Below are positions 1-10,542 of a DNA stretch of 21,777 bases, piece by piece. This DNA comes from Plakobranchus ocellatus. Taxonomy: Eukaryota; Mollusca; Gastropoda; Plakobranchidae. The position numbers and the translations under genes were made by a program. The stretch spans positions 407,171 through 428,947 of the forward strand of contig BLXT01000512.1 in assembly GCA_019648995.1 (NCBI GenBank), given 5' to 3'. Below the pieces are notes generated by a model. The model was not told where the DNA came from. It worked only from the letters and a program-made list of their open reading frames with translations, and searched no databases. Within the stretch, counting starts at the first letter, position 1. Every line of letters starts with the position of its first letter.

Positions 1-27
1 TGGTGGGGGGGAGGGGAGGGAGGGGGG
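1..27 (+). repeat. G-rich run with G-quadruplex potential
   Basis: The window opens with several G runs of three to seven bases separated by single A or T bases. This is seen directly and fits the classical G-quadruplex pattern with one-base loops. It continues off the left edge, so its true length is unknown. No gene is attached to it; it lies in what should be a dystrophin intron. Confidence 0.7.
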
Positions 28-518
28 TCTAGATATTTCTCAACTTATGACTACTAAAGAACATTATGAAATAAAACTTATTAAAAAGGTCCTTGTTGAT
101 GATAGAATTCAAGAGGGATACTTGAAACGCAGTTGGTAGCGACAACTGTATGAATTTTGCCACGGCGGGTTTCAGCCCGCTAAGACTGGTATCGGCTTGA
201 CTCTAGCCTTAACTGCATATCAGCTGCCATAAATATCGGCATTGACGAACACAAGTAATTTTCAGAGCATATATCATTTTCAGGAGTCAGAAGATATTTT
301 GAGAAGACAAAAGAAAAAGTTATAAAACAAGAGGAACATGATTCGAGATAAAATGTTTCTTTCTCTTTTATGCGAATGTAGCCTGTCGACAACAATGTAA
401 AATCAGGCTGTTCGCCCTCCATCCGTTAAGCCATATCATTGATGGTGAATTCGATCTCGAAACAGAATTGTTTCTGCAGGTTTCAGGGTAGCTTTGCAAG
501 TCAATGTTGTAAATGAAG

Positions 519-1295
519 TTTGTGACAGGACTTGTGCTGAATGAGGCAGGTGGATAAAATGCAAGACTTGTATTGAATGAGGCAAGAGGACATGCTGAAC
601 TAAACATAATATGCTGAATGAGGAGAGTAGTGATGCTAAACAAGACTTGTGCTAATTGAGGTAAGCGGATATGCTGAACAGGGCTTGCGCTGATTGAAGT
701 AAGTAATTATGGTGAATAGGGCATGCGCTGACTGAAGAAATTGATTATGGTGAAGAAGGATTGCGCTGATTGAGGTTAGTAGTAATGTGAACAGGGCTCG
801 CTTTAGTAAGTAATTATGGTGAACAGAGCTTGCGCTGCTTGAGATAAGTGGATATGCCGAACAGGGCTTGCGCCGATAGAGGTAAGTGCATAATGCTGAA
901 CAGGGCTTTCGCCGATAGAGGTAAGTGCAAAATGCTGAACAGGGCTTTCGCCGATTGAGGTAAGTGTATAATGCTGAACAGGGCTTTCGCCGATTGAGGT
1001 AAGTGCATAATGCTGAACAGGACTCGAGCTGATTGAGATGAGTAAATACACTGGACAGGGCTTGTGCTGTTTGAGGAAACTGGATATGCTGAACGGGGCT
1101 TGCGCTGATGGATGTAGTTTTAATCCATATGCTGAACAGGACTTGGGCTGATTGAGGTGAGTGGATGTGATGAACAGGGATTGGCCTGATGGAGGTAAGG
1201 GCATATGCTAAGGAGGATTTGCGTTGATTCAGATGAGTAGATATACTGAACAGGGATTGTGCTGATTGAGAAGAGTAGATTGAAGGACGCTATAT
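519..1295. repeat. Imperfect minisatellite, ~39-bp unit, about 19-20 copies
   Basis: The unit reads approximately 'tgctgaacagggcttgcgc' followed by 'cgattgaggtaagtgcataa'. Copies between about 880 and 1020 are nearly identical and exactly 39 bp apart. Copies towards both ends are progressively diverged in sequence and spacing, the usual pattern of a homogenised core with decaying edges. Because 39 is a multiple of three, the minus strand shows a repetitive 13-residue open frame (ESPVQH.. pattern, 803-1204). I regard this as a by-product of the repeat, not a gene. Each unit also carries a plus-strand splice-donor-like word, gaggtaagt. Confidence 0.9.
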
Positions 1296-1769
1296 CGTTA
1301 TGGCCGACAAAAAAATAATTCATTTCAAAGAAGAAAAAAAATAAATGCCTACCAAACCACGGTTGTGGAGGAAATGAGAGGCGAATGTATAATATCCGGT
1401 TCGCATGTGACACCAGAAGAAAATGCGTTGCAATATTCTAATAACCACACCACAATAAATTTATAAGTTTACGCCTTAAAAAAAAAAAGTTGTTCTTGCC
1501 AAAGTGAGTATTGCGCTAGCTCATCTCATAACATAGAAACGTTGCTGTAGCTTCGGGATTTGGCCAAAGCTTTCACTTCCTTATCTTATTTGACTTGATA
1601 TGGCACCAGTCTAAAGAAAATAAGCAACTGCACGTCGTTTTGTGTGGACGTTAAATTGCACGATCTTGATTTAGATCTAATCTCGTCTGAAAAACCACTT
1701 GAGCTTTTTTTAAAACCTACTTCTTTCTACCTTGGCAGTGAGCGAATTGACTGCGCAGGTGTGTAATAA

Positions 1770-1825
1770 CCCCTTCCCCCCCCTCCCCCTTTTTTTTAAA
1801 CACTCACACCACACACACACACTCC
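1770..1825. repeat. C-rich run followed by short CA-rich microsatellite
   Basis: Runs of four, seven and five C are followed by eight T, then a degenerate (CA)n stretch interrupted by CT dinucleotides. On the minus strand the C block is a G-run cluster that could form a quadruplex. It is simple sequence with no gene association visible. Confidence 0.75.
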
Positions 1826-2430
1826 TCACACTCTTCTTTTCCTGAGACATAGCGAACACGGTGATTGTTTGGGTGGGCAGTGCGATCAAACAACCCTATA
1901 ATCTAGTTAGATTTTCAAAGAGTCCGTAAGCCTAACCACTGTGGTGATCCCAGGCTTGTGGCTCCTTACTTTTACCGCGTCTTCCCCGTGGTCACGGTGG
2001 CAGGCGACGTTTCCGCCTAAGAAAGTTACAGTAGACTTCATTCCTGGCAAGGTTTTAACGCTGACACCATGACCATCTGCCTCGACGTTTTCAGAGGAGT
2101 GTAAAGAATTCGGAAAAAGCAAAACATTTCTAAAACCCACCTAGATCTAATTCCAGTCAAATTCCACTGTTTTTTTTTTCATACAAAGCACCATATCCAC
2201 TTAAATAAGCCCTTTTAAACTTTCAAATGCTTTCGAAGACCTGAAATTATTTTTATAAATTATTTATGAAAATGAGCACGCCATGTTGCTGGCACTATTT
2301 TTACCGCCCCAGATCCCTAGCATCAGCGGCTCTCGTCTACGAGAAATAGTGATTATTCATAAAAAGAAAAACGATTAACTATCGAACTTCTAATTGTAAA
2401 CACTGCATACATTGGGAAAGAGGTCCTAGT

Positions 2431-2478
2431 GTTTTTTTTTTTTGTTTTTTTTTTGTTTTTTGTATTTTTTTTTTTAAG
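2431..2478. repeat. Oligo-T tract interrupted by single G
   Basis: Long T runs are separated by single G or GTA bases. It is AT-rich simple sequence inside the dystrophin intron. It could be the decayed poly-A tail of an old minus-strand retroelement, but no adjacent element body or duplication was recognised. Confidence 0.7.
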
Positions 2479-3759
2479 TTAATTTCAATTTACTTCATTT
2501 CTTTCTTTCTTAGATCTATTTTACTTTATTTTGTAGGTAGTTTTTAGAACACAAGAATTGTAAAAAAAAAAACCGCATCAAATTTATTTATTTAAATATC
2601 ATCAATTTGGCAATCTATTTTAATTATTATGCATCAAAGAATATCAAATTTACCCAACCATTATGACACAACTATGAGGCGATTCAGTTAAGGCCAATGG
2701 TGACTGCTTTCTATAGTAAGACAATGGACTTATTGTGTCAAAAGTATGATATGGAAATAATATCTATATACAAGAGTGTGTTTTGTTTTCATGTGTGTGT
2801 GCATAATTAAAACGAAATTTTTGTCAAGATAAGTTGTTTTTTTTCTTAAAGTAAGGCTAAATCCTATTTATGATTGCACTTGCTCCGTAGGTCAGCTGCC
2901 GTTGAATGGCTGCCAAGTTGCCCTTGGAAGACAAAGTCTAGTTAATTTGGCCAGAGCGCAAGTCCTACATACCGCAGGTGTCTTAGCATCCAAGATCTTA
3001 ACAGGGGCCTAGAAACGGCGAGAAAATCAAGGAGGAACATCCTCTAAAAATCAGTATTTTCATTTATTTTGATTTTCAGAGGACACGTTCATTTACTTTG
3101 CTGATAGTGAATACAAAGAACTGGAAATCTTCCCGTTTAGGGTAAAAAAGAAGACTTCATAATTTTAAAATTACCTAAATAATTAGTATGACTATTTGGG
3201 AAGGAAAACCTTTTCGCCCGCGGTCAGTTATTCATTCTATTTCACTCTCCGTTTACCCACATCAAACCAATAATATGACAATCGTTTTTTTTTTTCTCGG
3301 AATGTACACCTCTACAAGCCCCTAAAACTTGCATGACTGAACTTTGATTGCATTTATTACAATTTTTTTCACCTTAAAAAAGCATGGAAATCTCACAACA
3401 AAAATTGATTATACACCAAATTTTTCCCAAAACTACTGTTATTATACAATTTTATGTAACGCGCCATGATTTTATTTTGTGACATAATTAATAAGCTTTC
3501 CACCTCTAAAATAATTTAGAGAACTTGTATGGCACGTCGATAGTGAACACGTCCTGAAACCTGCATGGACGAGTTCAAGCCCGCTACTTACATGTATGTG
3601 TTTTTTTCTCAATCACCATCAACATCGTTGGCGGGAGCGATAACCTCGTCGTTGTCGTCGATATCCTTAACTCCATACTGCGTACGCCATATCATCAAAC
3701 TTATATGACTTTTTCTTACAGTGCAACATGTCCATCAGTTATATATTTCTAATATGGAG

Positions 3760-3870
3760 GGTGGTAGTGCTTGATGGCGCAAGCCTCGCCTCCAGATCTG
3801 TGTGGACCTTATATCGAAGTTTTCCTAGTTCGAGTCTTACTATTGTGCCGGACCGTGCCAAAAACTTGAG
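3760..3870 (+). mobile_element. Possible degraded tRNA-derived SINE relic
   Basis: A B-box-like word, agttcgagtctt, sits near 3828-3839. About 60 bases upstream is an A-box-like region, tagtgcttgatgg, near 3766-3778. The spacing and order are those of an RNA polymerase III internal promoter in a tRNA-derived head. No convincing cloverleaf or target-site duplication was found, so this is a weak call and could be chance. Confidence 0.3.
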
Positions 3871-3946
3871 ATTGCCAAGGTATTCATGACTTCTCTCATA
3901 CATATTAAAAAAATAACTTTTAGCAAAAAGTTATAGCTCGACTAAC

Positions 3947-4128
3947 CTAGATTGTCTGTCCAAAGCCTTCACCCTTAGCTCCTCCCAACGATTGTTCAAT
4001 AAGCTCATCTGTGTGCGGATCTCTTTCTCTTCATCTGCCGTGACTTTACCGTCGGAGAGGAGATCATTGCCCTCCTTTAGGACTCCACCAATGCTGTCCT
4101 GGTGCCTTGTCAGCTCCACCATAAACTC
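3947..4128 (-). CDS. DMD: Dystrophin/utrophin orthologue, exon for second half of spectrin repeat 1
   Basis: This exon runs from acceptor cattacag (ending at 4129) to donor AG|GTTAGT (intron from 3946). It is 182 bp, enters in phase 0 and leaves in phase 2. The product starts EFMVELTRHQ and ends LDRQSR, containing MSLLNNRWEELRVKALDRQS. The helix-C Trp and flanking residues match vertebrate dystrophin spectrin repeat 1 (QMNLLNSRWECLRV in human). The start EFMVELTRHQ aligns without a gap to GYMMDLTAHQ after the preceding exon's QHE. From memory human DMD exon 11 is also 182 bp with the same phases. Dystrophin links actin to the membrane dystroglycan complex; spectrin repeats form the coiled-coil rod. 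Invertebrates have one dystrophin/utrophin orthologue, so the symbol denotes the family. Reading on past 3947 gives only four codons before a stop, which supports the splice site. Confidence 0.93.
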
Positions 4129-4405
4129 CTGTAATGGCATGCGTAGAGATATAGGTGAATCCGCTTTGGTTTTTTTTTTACATATTATATGTTATTGATA
4201 ATGGCAATTTTAATCAGCCACACTTGATATATTATATTAAAAAGAGATGATACAAATAAGTAAAAGAAAGATTGAAAATAAATGATCGCGGATACACCGA
4301 CGACGAAGAATTAAAACAAAGAGAGAGATAAAAATTAATTTAAAAAATAAATAAATAAATAAATAAATACAACTTTTGAAATACTGCTTTCTAAAGCGCT
4401 CTTAC
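4129..4405 (-). other. Short dystrophin intron, 277 bp
   Basis: The donor GAG|GTAAGA at 4406/4405 and the acceptor ending at 4129 bound a 277-bp AT-rich intron. It separates the two halves of spectrin repeat 1 in phase 0. The branch-proximal side is only modestly pyrimidine-rich. It contains an AAAT microsatellite at 4338-4369. Its small size contrasts with the ~11.5 kb intron just upstream. Confidence 0.9.
4338..4369. repeat. (AAAT)n microsatellite
   Basis: About six to seven tandem AAAT units lie within the 277-bp dystrophin intron. The same motif is expanded again at 15372-15410. It is simple-sequence repeat, probably polymorphic in length. Confidence 0.9.
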
Positions 4406-4597
4406 CTCGTGCTGGTTAAACTGTTCCTTGACTTTCCCGACCTCCTCAGCCACGGGCTGCTGCTTGTCCAGGACCTCCTCGGCTTCCAGTAGCCAGGTAA
4501 GGACATTCTCCAGAGAGTCCTGGTAGGACAGCAGCTCTACAGAAACGGTGCTCATAGCGCTGTGCCGAGATCCCGAGCTGCTCATGGACATTGGCGT
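4406..4597 (-). CDS. DMD: Dystrophin/utrophin orthologue, exon for hinge end and first half of spectrin repeat 1
   Basis: The acceptor is a pyrimidine tract ending ctatctctcag (4598). The donor is CACGAG|GTAAGA. The exon is 192 bp, phase 0 to 0, 64 residues. The first ~19 residues are Ser/Met-rich (SMSSSGSRHSAMS), as expected for the hinge between the CH domains and the rod. Then comes SVELLSYQDSLENVLTWLLE, continuing to EQFNQHE. This aligns residue for residue with human dystrophin, NLDRYQTALEEVLSWLL through DQFHTHE, including the helix-A Trp. Human DMD exon 10 is, from memory, 189 bp with the same 0-0 phase. The exon joins the next one (3947-4128) to complete a spectrin repeat. An upstream ATG-containing open frame to 4675 reads through the acceptor and is not coding. 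Confidence 0.93.
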
Positions 4598-5811
4598 CTG
4601 AGAGATAGGACAGGATAAACTTTCCGCATATAGTCCAGTATGGAGAGAGAGACATGATATCGTTAATCTAGACATAATTAATGCAAAGCTTCATATTTTC
4701 CAAAATAGCCTTTCTTAATGGCATTTTCCAGCGCGTTATTTTTATTCTAAGATAGCGAAAAACATATGGAATGTGCAATTAGCTCTGCCCAATAAAGATA
4801 CTTACAGAATATCATAACAAAGATTAAAGAATAATATTATATATATTTTTAATACATAACTTCAATATTATTCAAAATATACTGGGTAAAAGGTGAAACA
4901 TTTAGCTTAATTACCTTCGACACTTAACGCCTTATTGTGCTGTTATGAAAAGTAGAATCTAGATTATGAGTTTTCACTCCTCACGCAAATCTTAGATTCG
5001 CAAGCATCTTTTGGATCTTAGATTTTAAATCGTTTGTGACATTTCTTGGCTGGTAATCTTAACTTTTCTCATACATAATCATTTAAAAAGTGATACCTGT
5101 GCACTTAATTATAGTGATACCTGGGCACTATTAATTACACAGAAATTCGAAAACTTATTTCAGAGTGATCTGGAGGCAAAAAATTTCTTCTGCACCGTGA
5201 ATAATTCGATAGAAAATGTTATTGTAAGTGTCTCCTTGCACTGACAGATTTTCCATTTTGTTTTTCCCTTTTCATTCATTCTCTTTACATTGAGTACATG
5301 TGTGGATATACTATTTCTAATTGAGCCCGATTTCTTTTTTTATGTAGATTTAGAAGTCCTAAAACTATGTGAATAATAAAACAGATTGCCAGGCTTGTCT
5401 TCGCATTGTTGACCACAGCTCCGCTTATAGCTTCGAGAAGTTGAAGGAAAGGTATTTATTGATGACAAAGGACTGCAATTGAATGGTCCAAGGAAAAAAC
5501 TGGACCGATGAAAAAACAGCGGTTGTTTTTTTTTTTTTTTTAAGAGAAAACGTATGTAATATTAGGGAAAAGTTAGGCAAACGTGCGCTTTTTTTTGCCA
5601 AAATATGGACCAACTTTAAATTTTAAGATAATGAGCGAATATTTTCATTTTAGTTCATTCATGTATATAAAACGACAAAAATTCGATTTTTAATTTTCTT
5701 TTCAAACGTAAATCTTCACCGAGATAAGACAGAGCAGTACCCGGATTTTTAAATGTAATACTGAGAATGCCACACAATTTACTTAATGAACTATATATTT
5801 TGTTGTTTTCT

Positions 5812-5974
5812 TTTGTTTTGCAGAGGGGCGTCGGTGGCACAGAGCTAACAAGCTCGCCCTGAGATTTGCAGGGACCCTTCTGTCGCGGGTTCGAACCCCG
5901 CCACCGGCACCCTGGCCTGACGGAAGATCAACTTGTTGTGGACTGGCTATACACAGAGCCCTTTGTTTTGCAGA
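5812..5974 (+). mobile_element. Compact tRNA-derived SINE with 13-bp target-site duplication
   Basis: A 137-bp insert (5825-5961) is flanked by perfect direct repeats tttgttttgcaga at 5812-5824 and 5962-5974, the signature of LINE-mediated insertion. Its first ~85 bases form a tRNA-like head, annotated separately, followed by a ~50-base unique tail without a poly-A run. The element carries a B box, ggttcgaaccc, and an A-box-like tggcacagagctaac. The intact duplication suggests a fairly young insertion. The minus strand shows an open frame with the RTRDRRVP pattern; it is a shadow of the element. The family name is not known to me. Confidence 0.85.
5830..5909 (+). ncRNA. tRNA-like cloverleaf head of the SINE (not a functional tRNA)
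   Basis: All four stems pair. The acceptor is GTCGGTG (5830-5836) with CACCGGC (5902-5908), one G-T pair. The D stem is GAGC (5842-5845) with GCTC (5852-5855). The anticodon stem is CCCTG (5857-5861) with CAGGG (5869-5873). The T stem is GCGGG (5885-5889) with CCCGC (5897-5901) around TTCGAAC. An A discriminator follows. Departures from a true tRNA: five bases instead of two before the D stem, a short D loop without GG, an 11-base variable region, and G rather than T at loop position 33. The fold is preserved but decoding is unlikely. Confidence 0.8.
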
Positions 5975-6806
5975 ACCCATTCGGCAAATTCAAAGGTGCC
6001 CATGATATAAGAAAATATTAAATAAACTTCTGAAAGCAGCTGATTAGGAAGAAACTTCTAGAAAGCAGCTGATGTGGATTTCAATGTGCTGTCAAGATGA
6101 GGCAGATTCTCTGCATGTGCACCGATGGACTGACAGTATTTTGTGAGCAGGGTAGTCGTCGGTGTGGCATAATAATAATTATTATTTTCTGCTCATAAGG
6201 ATGCTAGACAGATTTACAAAGAAACCTAAATTGACTCCTCGTTTGTCGATTCAAAACTTAGCAAGCTGAAGATGAATTCGGTACATTGGGAAAGAATCTA
6301 TTGTGCAACCCTTAAATGTTTGAGAACGCTAAACTATACAATTATTGAATAATAATGTTTATATTAATTATACATGTATTACTTCGTTATGCCAAATGAT
6401 CGAGAATTCGCACAATTTTTAATAAATTCCACAAATGAATTGTTTCATACTAAACAACAGAAACAGTGTGTAGACTAATATTAGCTAAAATACCATTACA
6501 AGAATACTATCGAAATGAGTGTCCATAAACTACGCTTTCAAAATAAATTTATTCTCGACTTTCGATGTACATGTATCTAAGTGTCAGCTGTATGTGATTG
6601 TCCTTACTGCATTTTTTTTTCCTAAAATTCTCACACCAACTCCTTTTCCCAGAGAGGATGGAAGGCAAATGTCGAAATGCAAAAAAATGTGCTCATTTTA
6701 ATGAATATTGATAAGTTTTCATTCATATTTATGAGGCAACCTCTTATACTAGTAATATTACTTTGATAAAAAGCTTGCACTGTTCTTTTCGAACGAAAGC
6801 GTAACT

Positions 6807-6833
6807 AAAAAAAAAAAAAGGGGGGGGGGGGGG
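6807..6833. repeat. A13-G14 homopolymer junction
   Basis: Thirteen A are followed directly by fourteen G, then purine-rich DNA to about 6905. It is simple sequence prone to sequencing and assembly error and to quadruplex formation. The minus-strand open frames over it are artefacts of low complexity. Confidence 0.85.
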
Positions 6834-7054
6834 TTATGGAAGGGAGACAGAGAGGGACAGAAAGAGAGAAAGAATGTAAAAAATAAGAAAGGGAGGACGG
6901 GATAGACATATAGAAAGACATACATAGACGGGCAGACAGATCGAATGCCTGAATAGAAGTCATTGATAAAAAGACAAACGGCAAGCACACGAAAACGAAA
7001 CAGTTAACTAGCTGCTGTTACAAAATAATGAAGTTGCATATTTTACAATTATTC

Positions 7055-7080
7055 CATCCAGTCACTTTGTTGACTGGATG
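7055..7080. repeat. Perfect inverted repeat, 10-bp stem and 6-base loop
   Basis: The arms catccagtca and tgactggatg are exactly complementary around ctttgt. The structure is not followed by a T run, and it is in a eukaryotic intron, so it is not a bacterial-type terminator. Function is unknown; it could be the remnant of a small foldback element. Confidence 0.85.
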
Positions 7081-7624
7081 CTACTATATATCATAAGTTG
7101 CAATAACAGATAGGGAATTTTATAAAGATTTGTAATCATTCCGTGCGGCCATTTCAGGCTTGGCATTTGTGTTTTCCAGGATCAGCGCGAACAGATTTCG
7201 AAATTTATGTTCATCCAACAATTTAGAGTCACCAGCCCATGAAAACACTTTTTTTTTCTTTGAGTTAAAGGCTATTTAAAAAATTAAAACGTGTATAAAA
7301 AAAAAACCCAGAAACGCATCAACTTTGATACATGATAAAAATTTCACATACAGGCAATATCTACATTATGATAATTTACAGACGACTGGTGATGACGAAG
7401 GCCTGGTATCACCTGGTCAAACCGATTAGAAATTCAGAGAGGATTTTTGAATTATTTTTCCTTATATCTTTAGTACCTTGAAACATTCGCAAAGTTTTTC
7501 AAACCATAAATTGTCTTTAACGTTGAGACTTATATTCATTGGCAGCTCATTCCTTGCTCTTGACGTTTTAATTGTATCATTCATTTAGAGCATGCTGAGT
7601 AGCTCTACAATCTGAAGAGATCTG

Positions 7625-7960
7625 CTACTGGATAGTAGTTAGCTCTTAACACCGCTTGTAGGCACGGTAATATGCTGGTTCAATTCTCACCACCGGCTTC
7701 AAGGGCCGGCGGGATACTATTTCGACTCTCACCAACGGCTGAAGGTACGGCAGGATATTGGCTCGAATCTCACCACGGTCTCCAACGCACGGCCGGATAC
7801 TAGTTCGACTCTAAGCGAAATACTGGTTCGAATTTTCCCAGCGGCTCAAAGACCCGGCGGAAAAGTGGCTCAAATCTCACCATCGGCTCAAAGGTCAGGC
7901 AGGATCTGTTTCGAATCTCCCCCCAACCGGCTGCAAGGTCCGACGGGGTCTGAGTCTCAG
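7625..7960 (+). repeat. tRNA-like head followed by ~42-bp tandem array of B-box-like units
   Basis: A-box-like sequence, agttagctcttaacaccg (about 7637-7654), is followed 25-30 bases later by a B-box-like ggttcaattctc (7678-7689). From there, about seven units of 41-44 bp repeat the pattern 'tactggttcgaatctcacca' then 'cggctcaaaggccggcggga'. They start near 7673, 7714, 7755, 7798 (truncated), 7821, 7863 and 7905. Each unit except the truncated fourth carries a ttcga/ctcga/ttcaa T-loop-like core. The simplest reading is a tRNA-derived SINE whose 3' head segment was amplified in tandem. Minus-strand reading gives repeated FEP tripeptides, a shadow of the repeat. Confidence 0.75.
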
Positions 7961-10379
7961 TCGTCCCTTTTCCTCCCTCCTCCCTCCTTCCCCCCTTACG
8001 GCTGCAAGCCACGCCGAGCAAAAGCCTGAAAATGTGCAACTAAACTGCTAAACCTGCTCGATCCTACATACATAATTATTTCTTTAAGACAATTGGAAAG
8101 AACACACGATTGCATACACAAGGTCTGCAGTACCATCATAACTTTTTGCATTTGCTTTCCCTGAAAATAGTGTTCAGTTTTGACATAATTTTAATAAACA
8201 CGTTTAAAATAGATGTTGTGGTGATCTCACATTTTTCTTTTTCGTCTCTGCTTGCACGTGCAACATAAAATTTGTATCTAGTTCGGTAAAGGCTTCTACA
8301 TCATATGGGTATTTACTTTTCTGGGATGTTTATGCCTTATGCGTACATGCAATTAAGCATAAAAAATCGGAAATCAAATAGTTTCAAAAAAGAACGGACG
8401 ATTTCGGTTGTTAAAACTCTGATAGAACGATGTTTGCGTCATTTTTTGTTTGCTTTTTTTTTCCTACTGTTGACATTATTTCAGTTTCAGAAATAAATCG
8501 AAGACATAATTTTGTCCAATAGATACATGAATATGAGCATTTAGGGGTGAGGATGGAAATAAATGATCATTTAGGTATCTGATGAAAGATTGGACCATGA
8601 ATGGGGAAATTCATACACGCTTACAGCATCAAAGCCTTAAACCATTCTCAAATAATTCAAAACACGAGTTTTATCTGCTACACGAGTTTTAGGAAGGTAG
8701 GTCTTTTTTTTCTAAAGTTATTCCTAACATTGTAAACAGCAAAAGACTATCATTTATCGGATCATGTATGTTTAGTTTCAAAGCTAAACCTGAAGCTTTT
8801 CGACTGCTTTATTTGCAAAGATGGCGCATATTTTTTGTTAACGAATGCAATACCCAAAGAGAATCGATGAATCATAAAATTAAGAATAGCCTGACGGCAA
8901 GAAATCTAAAACATTTTTTTTTTATTTTATAGGCTAACCTTCTACCTCTTAAACAAGCTGAAAAGATCAGCTATGAAAGCACACATTGAATGCTCTTTGT
9001 CTAGAGGTTGTAACGCGACGATAGCACATCAAATGCTTTTCTTTATCTAAGTATATAATTATGGGGCTCGCAAACATTATGTAGGAGTTTTAAAGTGCGT
9101 TGGTTTGCTTGCTTGTTTTTTCCTGCCATGTAGCTTGTCCACTATTGTGATCAAAGGTGGTTTGGCCCACGTCGGAGCATACGCTCACGAAGCACGTTTG
9201 GATAACGTTAAACTCGGGTAGATAAATTAGGAGTCCTTCACAGCATCGGCAGGTTAGATGATTTCATACTAACGGCAAGCAAACCCAATAACGAATTAAA
9301 TTTCCTCGACTTACTTTCGCTGATATGAGATCCTTCATCCTACCATAGCGAAGGCTTTTTTTTTTTAAATATTATTCCATTATAAGATATCACAAGCGAG
9401 GATTAAATCCAAGGTTTTAGGCTAGGACTTAAAGTGTTAATATTTACCACGAGGTAATTTAGCGTCAATGTTCTGGTAAAGAAGAGAAAAACTTCTTTGC
9501 TTTGCAGTCCGTTTTACTATTTCTATCTAGGTGTGGGAATTGTTGAGAGTCAATAATGGTAGTAATAATATTATCAGAAGTATCAGCGAGTTGCCCTTCT
9601 CAATGCACTGTGTATAGGCATTTCCTCAAAAGTTTACCATTTTTCCCCCCACGTTTTCTCATCATACACCTGCCTGGGCAAAGGGGTTTTCAGGCATCGT
9701 GTAAAGTGGGTGGGTTTTATGACAAATTATATTTTATCGAATGAACTGCAGGAATAGAAATCTCTATGAACATCTGTTGATGTACATGACTATAGTAGAG
9801 CTTTAAACGAAATATAATTGTAACAGAATAGTTATGTATTTTAGCATTCAAACCTCAGAATGCACAAAAAGTCGATTTTTTTTTATACATTCAAAGATGT
9901 TTATCTTACCACCTTTTCAAGATTTCAAAATAAGATCTGATTATTATAATAATTATCAAAATGACAAATACGTAGCGGCCTTTACAGGCCTGGGCTGCAG
10001 GATCTTCTATAAGTTATTTCAATGCAGTGCAAATCGAAATAACCCTTCTTCCTACATGAGGAGAACAAGTGTCAAAACATAACAGCCATCTGGCAACAAG
10101 AACAAGCTATTACTCTGTGACAATGCTAGTAGCTTCAAAAAATTTTAGCCCAGGCTCAAGCGAGCTACAAAATAGAATATTTACTAAAGTCTTAGCGTTC
10201 TAATTTGAAAAAGAATCACCATAGGAACTATGTTTAACTTAAAGGTTAAAATGTTTTCCCCTTATTATAATCGCATCAATATCTGATGAAAAAAAAGAAA
10301 AGGAAACAGGCTTCCAGCAAAATTCAGGGCCAAATTATTTGCTATCATGACATCACCGCCTGGAGAAAAGAAGAAACCT

Positions 10380-10511
10380 ACACACATAGGAAGAAGCCAA
10401 AAGACAGAAAAGATCGGGAACGAAAAGAGGAAGGACAGACGAAAAGAAAAAGAGAGAGAAGAGAAATGGAAAAGAAATGAGATAGATAGAAACGAGACAG
10501 AGAGAGGTGCG

Positions 10512-10542
<31 letters not shown>

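Larger units (their letters stand above)
1..3946 (-). other. Dystrophin intron downstream of the 3947-4128 exon (partial)
   Basis: On the minus strand, sequence below 3947 begins GTTAGT, a usable splice donor after AG. No continuation of spectrin repeat 1/2 is visible down to position 1, so this stretch is read as intron (>3.9 kb) whose acceptor lies outside the window. It holds the 39-bp minisatellite, homopolymer T tracts near 2431-2478 and 3286-3297, a C-rich/CA tract near 1770-1825 and a possible tRNA-like relic near 3760-3870. Nothing recognisable is seen in 28-518, 1830-2430 and 2480-3750 apart from AT-rich DNA. Confidence 0.6.

Noticed and set aside
803-1204. 133-codon minus-strand open frame with 13-residue repeats
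   Set aside because: It follows directly from the 39-bp minisatellite unit. Copies with indels at the edges break the frame and there is no supporting start or splice context.
1907-2140. 77-codon minus-strand open frame in a locally GC-richer patch
   Set aside because: No recognised motif, no similarity to the next dystrophin spectrin segment, and no convincing acceptor/donor pair.
5830-5909. Functional tRNA gene
   Set aside because: The cloverleaf pairs, but the loop lacks T33, the D loop lacks GG and spacing before the D stem is wrong. Target-site duplications show it is a SINE.
7055-7080. Hairpin as a transcription terminator
   Set aside because: The window is eukaryotic and intronic, with no adjoining T run or bacterial gene; it is recorded only as an inverted repeat.
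9721-9800. Minus-strand 'HVHQQMFIEI' peptide as a candidate for the missing dystrophin segment
   Set aside because: Only the H-x-Q-M positions match. The surrounding residues that are almost invariant in dystrophins do not, and no good donor follows.
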